Source: Propionibacteriaceae bacterium
GTDB lineage: Bacteria > Actinomycetota > Actinomycetes > Propionibacteriales > Propionibacteriaceae
DNA: 17,375 nt
Direction: 5' to 3'
NCBI GenBank assembly: GCA_009778535.1
Contig: WRJP01000020.1
Span: forward strand, 1 to 17,375
Below are positions 7,279 through 13,903 of this stretch, in pieces. The first letter of the stretch is position 1; the number at the start of each line of letters is the position of its first letter. The notes beneath the pieces were generated by a model. That model was not told where the DNA came from. It made no database searches and saw nothing but the letters and a program-made list of their open reading frames with translations. Position numbers and translations under genes: made by a program.

Positions 7279-9748
7279 CATTTTCAAGAACATGGCCTCC
7301 CAGATGCGTCCATCACCCGAGCTGCTGCAAGACCTTTTCGAGAAGCTGGATACCGACGATCAAGCCGAAGCAGCGCCAGTTCAACTTCCAGCCAAGCCAA
7401 AAAAGCAGGCATGGCAGCTTTGGCTCTTCTCCGCAGCCTGCCTGCTCATCATGGTAGGTATGATCTCAACGGCGATACAAGACTTCGCGCGCTTCAACGC
7501 GCCACCTCCTCCTGCCAGCACGCCGCAAACTCCGACTCAGCCGCCGCGCCCCGAAGTGGTTGTGGTCGGTGACTACGCCGAATTATTCGCAGCAGTCAGG
7601 CAAATCCCGAATTTCTATTTTAATAATAACTACCGAGATCAGGGAACGTGGGGAGCTGGGGAAGTTCTTTTTTCTGGACGCCAACCACCTGCTGCTCCAC
7701 TCATGCGTCCAACATCAGGTGATGTAACCCTCTCATTGGCGGAATCGGCATCTGATAAAGCTCACGAAGGCTCTTATACGGCAACCAATGTTCAGGTCAG
7801 CGGTATCGATGAGGGTGACTTTGTTAAAACAGATGGAAAATCCATCTTCATCGCCTCTGGAAATTCTGTCCAGGTGGTACAACCTGCTGGAGCAGCGACA
7901 AAGTTGCTTTCGCGGTTTAGCATCGCTGGCGACAAAGATAATCCGGGCACGATCACTGATCTGATGCTCTACAACAGCACATTGGTAGTGTTATACCAAC
8001 GCTATGAGTTGCGGCCGCTTGAAGACGTGATCCAAAACGGAAACTACAATCCGACCTACACCGAGTACGTCCCATACGATGCCAAAGACATCCAGACCTT
8101 GCTCTACGATGTGAGCAGCCCGGCTGCTCCTAGGCTGATGACTAGTTTCGAGCAAAGCGGCATCTACAACACTTCTCGGCTCACCGATAACCTGCTTTAC
8201 TTAGTCAGTAGTTACCAGGTGAATCCCCAAAAAATAGACGCCGCTTCCCCCCAAACTTTCGTCCCTGCAACCGGCAAAGATGGCAATCTTTCGCCGATGC
8301 CGATCAAAGATATCGGCCAGGTCCCTACCCCTTCTAGCCCGAGCTACACCGTGGTGACAGCCATTGACTTGACCAGCCAGCAGCTAATAGGACAGCAGAG
8401 TGTGCTCGGGTCGTCCGAAACGGTATATATGAGTTCGGACAATATCTTCTTGGCGAGCTTTGTTCACAACGCCCCGGTGAAACCGCTTCCTGAAACAACG
8501 ATCGAGCCACGCGTCATCGAACCAGGAGGGGAACAGTACGCATCAGACGAGGCGCCGTTGGATGCTCCGGGGGCACAGACCCTGCCAAGCGAACCGGTAC
8601 CGGTCACCCCAACGCCGGTGCCTGGTGGTGAAACTGATCCAGAAGCAGATGTTGTGCCACCGCCGCCAACTCCGGATGTGTCCGATACGCCAAGTGCTGA
8701 ACCAACTCCTACCCCCGAGCCTGTGGAAACCCCCGCACCAACAGTTGAGCCGACGCCCGCCGAACCCACAGCCGAGCCGACGCTGTCTGCCGAACCCACT
8801 CTTGAGCCCTCTGCATCATCGGAACCTGCACCTACCCAAAAACCGGTAGAACCGACGACCATGCCTAGCGAAACGCCAAAAACAGTTACTGGACCAGCTA
8901 CGCATCTGATACGAATTGCACTTGCAGACGGCGCCTTGCAGCTCGCCGCCCAAGCGGACATCGCTGGGAGCTTACTGAACCAGTTCTCCCTTGATGAACA
9001 CAAAGGTCACCTGCGGGTGGTAACCACTGTCGAAGATCAACAGACTTGGCAGCCCAAAGCATCACTTTGGGTACTTGATGAGAACTTGCAACGAATAGGA
9101 GAGATCGCCACGCTAGTGAAAAATGAGAGCGTGCAGTCAGTGCGTTTTGCAGGCAACGTAGGCTATGTGGTCACCTACCGACAAGTTGACCCGCTGTTCA
9201 CCATTGACCTGAGTAACCCGAAGCAGCCGAAAGTACTCAGCGCTTTGAAGATTCCGGGTTTCAGCACCTACCTGCATCCCTATGCTAATGGCCTGCTGCT
9301 CGGCTTGGGAGTAAACGCTGATAGCGTAGGAAACACTTCAGGTCTGAAGTTGAGCATGTTCGATGTCAGCGATCCTTACAACGTGAAGGAAAAACACACC
9401 CAAGAAATTCCGTTCTGGAGCGCGGAAGCACTGCATGAGCATAAAGCTGTCTTGGTCGATCCCAGCCGCGGTCTGATTGGGTTCAATACCAATGAACGAG
9501 CTATCTACTACATGAAAGATGAAGCCGGTTGGGATGATCTATCACCCTTGAGCTATCTAATCTTCAACTACGATGCGAAGCAGGGCTTCTCGCTGTCGAA
9601 AGAAATCCCTAGGGACTACGACCGGCATAATGTCCCAACCCGCGGCATGATCATTGATAACTCGCTATATGTGACTACCCACGACCATATCTGGTCATAT
9701 GACTTGGCCAAATTCAATGAACTCACCACCATGGATCTAAAGAAGTGA
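7271..9748 (+). CDS. Membrane-anchored beta-propeller protein (COG4880/Beta_propel), possible anti-sigma/sensor
   Basis: An 825-residue protein. Residues 1-47 are hydrophilic and probably cytoplasmic ('M-R-P-S-P-E-L-L-Q-D-L-F-E-K-L'). A single membrane helix covers about 48-69, and a Pro-rich stretch covers 77-94. The outside domain starts with the family signature 'T-N-V-Q-V-S-G-I-D-E-G-D-F-V-K-T-D-G-K' near 172-190 and continues as repeated beta-blade motifs to the C-terminus ('L-L-N-Q-F-S-L-D-E-H-K-G-H-L-R-V-V-T-T', 'M-F-D-V-S-D-P-Y-N-V'). A Pro/Glu/Thr-rich insert of about 110 residues (roughly 429-540) interrupts the propeller. The ATG lies inside the end of the sigma gene, with AGGAAG at 7255-7260 as ribosome binding site. 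The short N-terminus next to an ECF sigma gene suggests an anti-sigma role; that is inferred, not shown. Confidence 0.85.
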   Translation: MSDIFKNMASQMRPSPELLQDLFEKLDTDDQAEAAPVQLPAKPKKQAWQLWLFSAACLLIMVGMISTAIQDFARFNAPPPPASTPQTPTQPPRPEVVVVGDYAELFAAVRQIPNFYFNNNYRDQGTWGAGEVLFSGRQPPAAPLMRPTSGDVTLSLAESASDKAHEGSYTATNVQVSGIDEGDFVKTDGKSIFIASGNSVQVVQPAGAATKLLSRFSIAGDKDNPGTITDLMLYNSTLVVLYQRYELRPLEDVIQNGNYNPTYTEYVPYDAKDIQTLLYDVSSPAAPRLMTSFEQSGIYNTSRLTDNLLYLVSSYQVNPQKIDAASPQTFVPATGKDGNLSPMPIKDIGQVPTPSSPSYTVVTAIDLTSQQLIGQQSVLGSSETVYMSSDNIFLASFVHNAPVKPLPETTIEPRVIEPGGEQYASDEAPLDAPGAQTLPSEPVPVTPTPVPGGETDPEADVVPPPPTPDVSDTPSAEPTPTPEPVETPAPTVEPTPAEPTAEPTLSAEPTLEPSASSEPAPTQKPVEPTTMPSETPKTVTGPATHLIRIALADGALQLAAQADIAGSLLNQFSLDEHKGHLRVVTTVEDQQTWQPKASLWVLDENLQRIGEIATLVKNESVQSVRFAGNVGYVVTYRQVDPLFTIDLSNPKQPKVLSALKIPGFSTYLHPYANGLLLGLGVNADSVGNTSGLKLSMFDVSDPYNVKEKHTQEIPFWSAEALHEHKAVLVDPSRGLIGFNTNERAIYYMKDEAGWDDLSPLSYLIFNYDAKQGFSLSKEIPRDYDRHNVPTRGMIIDNSLYVTTHDHIWSYDLAKFNELTTMDLKK
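8555..8890 (+). repeat. Pro/Glu/Thr-rich low-complexity coding segment
   Basis: Within the beta-propeller gene this stretch codes for imperfect short repeats of the type E-P-T-P and A-E-P-T, with no hydrophobic core. It replaces what I expect to be a short loop between two propeller blades. Such segments are extended and flexible, and are often used to cross cell-wall layers or carry glycans. The borders are approximate. Confidence 0.7.
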
Positions 9749-9795
9749 CCACTGTGCTGTAGTGCATTTGTGGTGCTGGACACTAAAGTGAAACC

Positions 9796-10266
9796 ATGCA
9801 CTTCATTTTGGCGAGCGATCATGTGGGCGTGGCACTGAAACAACTCATAGCTGCGCATCTGCAAGAGCTGGGGCACACCTGCGCTGACTTGGGCACTGAT
9901 TCAACCCAGAGCACTGACTACCCAATCTTTGGCTCAAATGCTGCTCGCCAGGTGGTTGCTGGCGAAGCGGACTTCGGCATCTTGATTTGCGGTTCTGGAA
10001 TCGGAATCAGTATCGCAGCAAACAAGGTACCGGGAGCGCGTTGCGCCCTCGCCAGTGAACCAGTTTCGGCTGCACTGGCGCGAAACCACAACAACGCGAA
10101 TCTGCTTGCCCTCGGTGCCCGAACTATCGGCTCCGAGCTGGCTCTCGCCTGCGTCGATGCCTTCTTGTCCACAGATTTCGACAACGGGGAACGCCATGCC
10201 CGCCGCGTCGCTCAATTAGCCCAACTCGACGCGGGCGTCGCACTACCGCTACCTGGCACAGCTTAA
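9796..10266 (+). CDS. rpiB: Ribose-5-phosphate isomerase B
   Basis: A cytoplasmic isomerase of the RpiB/LacAB family that interconverts ribose 5-phosphate and ribulose 5-phosphate in the pentose phosphate pathway. At 156 residues it has full length. The phosphate/substrate N-terminus A-S-D-H-V-G and D-Y-P are present, as is the active-site loop I-C-G-S-G-I-G-I-S-I-A-A-N-K with Cys65. It therefore uses the cysteine as in E. coli RpiB, rather than the glutamate arrangement described for M. tuberculosis. The motif 'R-N-H-N-N-A-N-L-L-A-L-G-A-R' supplies the ring-opening His98. It starts 47 bases after the propeller gene and may be co-transcribed with it, though no functional link is obvious. Confidence 0.93.
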   Translation: MHFILASDHVGVALKQLIAAHLQELGHTCADLGTDSTQSTDYPIFGSNAARQVVAGEADFGILICGSGIGISIAANKVPGARCALASEPVSAALARNHNNANLLALGARTIGSELALACVDAFLSTDFDNGERHARRVAQLAQLDAGVALPLPGTA

Positions 10267-10280
10267 TTTCCCTCTTTTTT

Positions 10281-10316
10281 GTCATTCTGCGGCGTCTGCT
10301 GCGCGCAGCAGAATGG
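10281..10316. repeat. GC-rich hairpin, possible third copy of the 3354-3437 unit
   Basis: CATTCTGC 10283-10290 pairs with GCAGAATG 10308-10315, and GCG 10292-10294 with CGC 10304-10306. Alternatively 10295-10312 forms a perfect 18-base palindrome, TCTGCTGCGCGCAGCAGA. The outer end on the minus strand, GCAGAATGAC, matches the ends GCAGGATGAC and GCGGGATGAC of the two units near 3380 and 3410 with one or two differences. It lies between the converging rpiB and era genes. A T-run precedes it on the plus strand, the wrong side for a rho-independent stop. Confidence 0.5.
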
Positions 10317-10326
10317 TGTACCGTAA

Positions 10327-10354
10327 CCCGGTGGTTGCCGCCTCCCGGTGGTTG
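10327..10354. repeat. Direct repeat CCCGGTGGTTG x2
   Basis: Two perfect 11-base copies at 10327-10337 and 10344-10354, with a 17-base period. The second copy runs into the REP-like unit beginning at 10347, so the first is probably the remnant of another copy of that unit. Confidence 0.6.
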
Positions 10355-10385
10355 AGTGCCAGCTGAATGCTGGTGTATCGAAACC
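10347..10385. repeat. Actinobacterial REP-like unit (GGTGGTTGAG...CGAAACC)
   Basis: A 39-base unit starting GGTGGTTGAG and ending TATCGAAACC, with an inner hairpin CCAGC-TGAAT-GCTGG at 10359-10373. From general knowledge, units with these two ends around a variable palindromic centre are scattered between genes in many actinobacterial genomes. It is followed by AAACC...GGTTT, another small inverted repeat (10381-10399), just before the era stop. Confidence 0.6.
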
Positions 10386-10401
10386 CCGGGTTGAGGTTTG
10401 C

Positions 10402-11391
10402 CTAAAACCCTAAACGGTTTAACTGCTTGGGGTCACGCTGCCAATCTTTCATGACTTTGACGTGCAGCGCTAAATGCACTGGAGTCCCAAGTAGGGCTGT
10501 GATCTGTTGCCGAGCCAAGCTACCAATATCACGCAGCCGCTCACCACGATGACCGATCACTATCGGTTTCTGCGAATCTCGCTCAACAACCAAAGAGGCA
10601 AAAATGTCTAGCAGCGGCTTATCTGCCGCTCTGCCTTCGCGTAGTCCCATTTCATCAATGGTGACCATGATCGAATGCGGAAGCTCGTCGCGCACCCCTT
10701 CGAGTGCGGCTTCGCGTATTAGCTCGGCAATCGCAGTCTCGGTAGGTTCATCGCTGACTTCGCCTTCAGGAAAATACCTGGGGCCAGCCGGCAGCAGTTT
10801 GATGAATTCATCAGCGACTACGTCTACTTGCGAGCCAGTCAGTGCAGAAACTGGGATTATCGCTGCCCAGTCCAGCCGGTCGTTGTCTGGCTGAGAGTCC
10901 GATTCAAGCGTGAGAGTATCTATCGACAGTAAATGCTCTGCTAACCGCGCCGGTGAGACCAGATCAGCTTTGGTTGCCAAGGCGACCAGCGCCGGGCGCT
11001 GAGGTAGTTTGGCAATCTCGCCGAGTAGGAAACGATCTCCAGGCCCAATCCTTTCATTAGCAGGCAGGCACACCCCGATGACATCAACACCGTCCCATGT
11101 TTCATACACCAGTTCATTCAACCGCTCCCCCAACAGAGTGCGCGGGCGATGCAGGCCAGGCGTATCGACGAGTATGAGTTGTGCGTCAACGCGATTGAGG
11201 ATGCCTCGGATCACATGGCGGGTGGTCTGCGGTTTAGACGATACTATTGCGACCTTGGCACCTACCAACGCGTTGACGAGCGTGGATTTGCCCGCGTTGG
11301 GGCGTCCGACTAGAGCGGCAAAACCGCTGCGAATCATTTGCCCTTCCGATTCGACCGCAGTGCTGGTCTGTTTAGGTGAAGACTGCGTCAT
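10402..11391 (-). CDS. era: GTPase Era
   Basis: A ribosome-associated GTPase that binds the 3' end of 16S rRNA and assists 30S subunit maturation. At 329 residues it has a hydrophilic N-terminal extension of about 20. GTPase motifs are visible: P-loop G-R-P-N-A-G-K-S at 29-36, 'S-K-P-Q-T-T-R' (switch I), D-T-P-G, and the base-specificity motif T-K-A-D. The C-terminal KH domain carries V-I-G-H-R-G-E-R-L-R-D-I-G. ATG 11391 lies inside the end of ybeY in an ATGA overlap, indicating coupling. It is the last gene of the DUF5709-phoH-ybeY-era run. The CorC/HlyC-type gene with CBS domains, often found between ybeY and era in this phylum, is absent here. Confidence 0.96.
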   Translation of the reverse strand: MTQSSPKQTSTAVESEGQMIRSGFAALVGRPNAGKSTLVNALVGAKVAIVSSKPQTTRHVIRGILNRVDAQLILVDTPGLHRPRTLLGERLNELVYETWDGVDVIGVCLPANERIGPGDRFLLGEIAKLPQRPALVALATKADLVSPARLAEHLLSIDTLTLESDSQPDNDRLDWAAIIPVSALTGSQVDVVADEFIKLLPAGPRYFPEGEVSDEPTETAIAELIREAALEGVRDELPHSIMVTIDEMGLREGRAADKPLLDIFASLVVERDSQKPIVIGHRGERLRDIGSLARQQITALLGTPVHLALHVKVMKDWQRDPKQLNRLGF

Positions 11392-11846
11392 TTCTTCGTC
11401 CTGGTTTTCTCCCAGGCCGCAATGATCTTGTCGTTTAGGTCGAACATCACCTGTTTTTCGGCTGGCTCGCCGTGGTCATAGCCCAATAAATGCAGCAGCC
11501 CATGAATCAGCAGATAGTCAGCTTCTCCGGCTGCGGTATGTCGATTCTCACCAGCTTGAGCGGCGATCACTTCTGGGCAGAGCATAATGTCGCCCAGCAG
11601 CCCCAAGGGCGGTTCCTCACCGTGTCCAGGAGGGCGTAGTTCATCCATCGGGAAGCTCAGCACATCAGTGGGCTCAGCACTATCCATGAACTTTTTGTTG
11701 TACGCGCTCATGGTTTTGGCGTCGACAAGCAAGATTGACAGTTCCGCTTGGGGATGAATCCTTAACACGTTCAATGCAAAAATCGCACAGGCTTGCAAGC
11801 GCTCTTCATCGACCGTCACGCCCGATTCGTTATTTATTTCTATCAT
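11388..11846 (-). CDS. ybeY: Endoribonuclease / rRNA maturation factor YbeY
   Basis: A metal-dependent RNase family protein acting in 16S rRNA 3'-end maturation and ribosome quality control. The 152 residues carry the metal-binding motif H-G-L-L-H-L-L-G-Y-D-H with His115, His119 and His125. Upstream is the conserved 'S-A-E-P-T-D-V-L-S-F-P' and 'G-D-I-M-L-C-P'. The ATG directly abuts the phoH stop (TAGATG) and the stop overlaps the era start, so the three are tightly coupled. The C-terminus ends with a basic stretch (K-T-R-T-K-K). Confidence 0.96.
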   Translation of the reverse strand: MIEINNESGVTVDEERLQACAIFALNVLRIHPQAELSILLVDAKTMSAYNKKFMDSAEPTDVLSFPMDELRPPGHGEEPPLGLLGDIMLCPEVIAAQAGENRHTAAGEADYLLIHGLLHLLGYDHGEPAEKQVMFDLNDKIIAAWEKTRTKK

Positions 11847-12863
11847 CTATCCGCGCCGACTCTTTGGCCAGTCTTGACCGGCTCGATTCATTGATTCATA
11901 GCGATCATATGCTTCTACGATTTTTCCAACCAATTTGTGGCGAACGACATCGTGTCTGGTCAGCGTACAAAAAGCTATATCTGACACGGTATCCAGGATG
12001 GTCTCGGCCTCTCGTAGCCCGCTGCGTACCCCGCCCGGTAAATCAATTTGGGTGATGTCGCCAGTAACTACGATCTTCGACCCAAAACCCAGCCTGGTGA
12101 GGAACATTTTCAACTGCTCCATTGTAGTGTTTTGGGCTTCGTCCAAGATGATGAAAGCGTCATTGAGGGTACGTCCGCGCATGTACGCCAGCGGCGCAAC
12201 CTCAATCGTTCCAGCGGTTAGCAGTTTTGGTACCGACTCTGGGTCGAGCATGTCGTGAAGCGCGTCATAGAGCGGGCGTAGATATGGGTCAACTTTTTCG
12301 TGCAATGTCCCAGGCAAAAATCCGAGCCGCTCCCCAGCTTCTATCGCTGGTCGGGTGAGTATGATGCGGCTGACTTGTTTTGCTTGGAGTGCTTGCACGG
12401 CTTTTGCCATAGCTAAATATGTCTTACCAGTACCGGCGGGGCCGATTCCGAAAACCAGCGTGTGGGCATCAATGGCATCAACGTAGCGTTTTTGATTTAG
12501 GGTCTTGGGACGTATCGTCTTTCCGCGAGTCGAAAGAATGTCTGCTGTCAAAACTTCAGCGGCACTCACATCTGAGAGTTTCGCCATCGCAATCACACGT
12601 TCGACGCTATCTTCGCCCAGCCCTTGCCCGGTGCGAACGATTGTTACCAACTCGGTTAGCACATCGAAGGCAGTACCAACTGCTTCGGCACTTCCTGAAA
12701 ACGTGACCTCGTTGCCTCGCACATGAATATCGGCATCAAGTTCGCGTTCTAAAATGTGAAGGAATGCATCACGCGAACCTAACACCTGAACCATATTTAT
12801 CGATGCGGGGACTCTCGCGTGACGAACCGCTACAGCAGCTTCAGTAACTGATTCTGTTGTCAA
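11847..12863 (-). CDS. phoH: PhoH-family ATPase
   Basis: A PhoH-like P-loop ATPase of about 338 residues. An N-terminal KH-like segment ('M-V-Q-V-L-G-S-R-D-A-F-L') is followed by the ATPase domain with Walker A G-P-A-G-T-G-K-T, the motif 'I-L-T-R-P-A-I-E-A-G-E-R-L-G-F-L-P-G', Walker B F-I-I-L-D-E-A-Q-N, and 'V-T-G-D-I-T-Q-I-D-L-P'. It is likely a helicase or RNA-associated ATPase working with YbeY, its usual operon partner. Start choice: TTG 12863-12861 is preferred because GGAG at 12870-12873 is 6 bases upstream. A TTG at 12875 would add four residues but has no good ribosome binding site. Confidence 0.93.
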   Translation of the reverse strand: MTTESVTEAAVAVRHARVPASINMVQVLGSRDAFLHILERELDADIHVRGNEVTFSGSAEAVGTAFDVLTELVTIVRTGQGLGEDSVERVIAMAKLSDVSAAEVLTADILSTRGKTIRPKTLNQKRYVDAIDAHTLVFGIGPAGTGKTYLAMAKAVQALQAKQVSRIILTRPAIEAGERLGFLPGTLHEKVDPYLRPLYDALHDMLDPESVPKLLTAGTIEVAPLAYMRGRTLNDAFIILDEAQNTTMEQLKMFLTRLGFGSKIVVTGDITQIDLPGGVRSGLREAETILDTVSDIAFCTLTRHDVVRHKLVGKIVEAYDRYESMNRAGQDWPKSRRG

Positions 12864-12869
12864 ATGTGT

Positions 12870-12873
12870 CTCC
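12870..12873 (-). promoter_or_regulatory. Ribosome binding site of phoH
   Basis: GGAG on the minus strand, 6 bases before TTG 12863. It overlaps the alternative TTG at 12875 and therefore argues for the shorter protein. Confidence 0.6.
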
Positions 12874-12917
12874 AACTCAAAGATTATCCCCGTAATAATA
12901 TCGCGGGCACTCGCCGA

Positions 12918-13352
12918 CTAGTCGTCGTCATCATCGTAAACATCGATGATGTGCATTGCGGCTTCTTCGGCTGACGCTGCTCCCCCGTCGATTCCCACAT
13001 CGCGTCCCACAACCTCAGTGCTGCCCTTTCCTGGAAAGACATCTTGGGCATCTACCAGTCTTCCGGCACGTTTTTTCCCAACCTCGCGATCTTCGGATGG
13101 GTCCAGATTCCAGGGCGTTTCGTCGATTTCGGGTGGCTCGGGCTGCTCCTGCAAAATCCGCTGCTCCAATGTCTCTCCGCGCCGCATTTCTGTGAGCGTG
13201 TTGCCAAACCCCTGCGCTGGCGACCAGTTTTCTGGCGCTACGTAGCCCTCATCTAGGATGTCTGCAACCCCGCGATCAAGCAGTGTTTCGGTTGGTTGCA
13301 ACTGATCTAGTTGCTCTGATCCGTCTGGAATAGCTACGTCATCTTTGCTCAT
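12918..13352 (-). CDS. DUF5709 family protein
   Basis: A 144-residue, very acidic protein matching the actinobacterial DUF5709 pattern: 'D-Q-L-Q-P-T-E-T-L-L-D-R-G-V-A-D-I-L-D-E-G-Y' near residues 16-37, 'E-T-L-E-Q-R-I-L-Q-E-Q-P-E' in the middle, then 'R-A-G-R-L-V' and 'S-A-E-E-A-A-M-H-I-I'. The function of the family is unknown, and no membrane segment or signal is present. The C-terminus is a run of five Asp residues encoded by near-identical triplets. It precedes phoH by 54 bases and is probably the first gene of that operon; its ATG has no obvious ribosome binding site. Confidence 0.85.
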   Translation of the reverse strand: MSKDDVAIPDGSEQLDQLQPTETLLDRGVADILDEGYVAPENWSPAQGFGNTLTEMRRGETLEQRILQEQPEPPEIDETPWNLDPSEDREVGKKRAGRLVDAQDVFPGKGSTEVVGRDVGIDGGAASAEEAAMHIIDVYDDDDD

Positions 13353-13486
13353 ACCGATAGCTTGCCATGCAAAGTAATAAACGCAAGCACCTAAAACGAG
13401 ATTGTGACCATGTTGAGACCAGGAGTTTGGGTATCAACGTTTTAGATCCGGATTAGAATATTCTCTAGTGCAAGAACGGAGATGAA

Positions 13487-13879
13487 ATGAGCTACGATCA
13501 ACCCCAAAGTGTGCCAGCACCGAACCAAGAGTATCTGCAATCTGCATCGCCTTTCGAACAGATGAGTTCGCAGGATTTGAAAGTATACGCAGAACAACTC
13601 GAGAAACAGATAAACGAGAAAGCTCCCCTAACTAAACCAATGGCTCTGGTCACGATAGTCATCGGAATCGTTTTGGCCGCTGTTCCGATATTAATCATGT
13701 TAGCAAGCGGGTATCTGCTGTGGTACATCGCTCTTGTCGGGGTGGTGATTGCGATTTTCGGACTTGTCAGCCTCTTCTCCAAACCTAAGCCGGAAGTTTT
13801 ACGGCAAGTCGCGGCACTGCAATCCACCTTGGAGCAGGTCAAGCAGCAAATCGCTGTCGCTGAATCCGCCGGAAACTAG
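13487..13879 (+). CDS. Small membrane protein with two predicted helices and flanking coiled coils
   Basis: A 130-residue protein of no family I recognise. The first 25 residues are polar and Gln/Pro-rich. A short amphipathic stretch, 'D-L-K-V-Y-A-E-Q-L-E-K-Q-I-N-E-K', precedes two hydrophobic segments at about 53-71 and 74-94, separated by a tight turn ('A-S-G-Y-L-L-W'). A second heptad-like helix ends the protein ('V-A-A-L-Q-S-T-L-E-Q-V-K-Q-Q-I'). Both ends are likely cytoplasmic, as a hairpin anchor. GGAG about 7 bases before ATG 13487 supports the start. It is transcribed alone, divergent from DUF5709 and converging on the acetyltransferase gene with 24 bases between them. Confidence 0.75.
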   Translation: MSYDQPQSVPAPNQEYLQSASPFEQMSSQDLKVYAEQLEKQINEKAPLTKPMALVTIVIGIVLAAVPILIMLASGYLLWYIALVGVVIAIFGLVSLFSKPKPEVLRQVAALQSTLEQVKQQIAVAESAGN

Positions 13880-13903
13880 CAATATTCGTTGTGCTAACCG
13901 ATG

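Noticed and set aside
8464..9003. 179-residue minus-strand frame rich in Gly, Ser and Val
   Set aside because: It mirrors the Pro/Glu/Thr-rich coding repeats of the propeller gene on the opposite strand, a typical low-complexity artefact.
10271..10316. Hairpin plus T-run as a rho-independent terminator of rpiB
   Set aside because: The T-run (10275-10280) comes before the hairpin on the plus strand and appears as A on the minus strand, so neither direction gives a stem followed by U.
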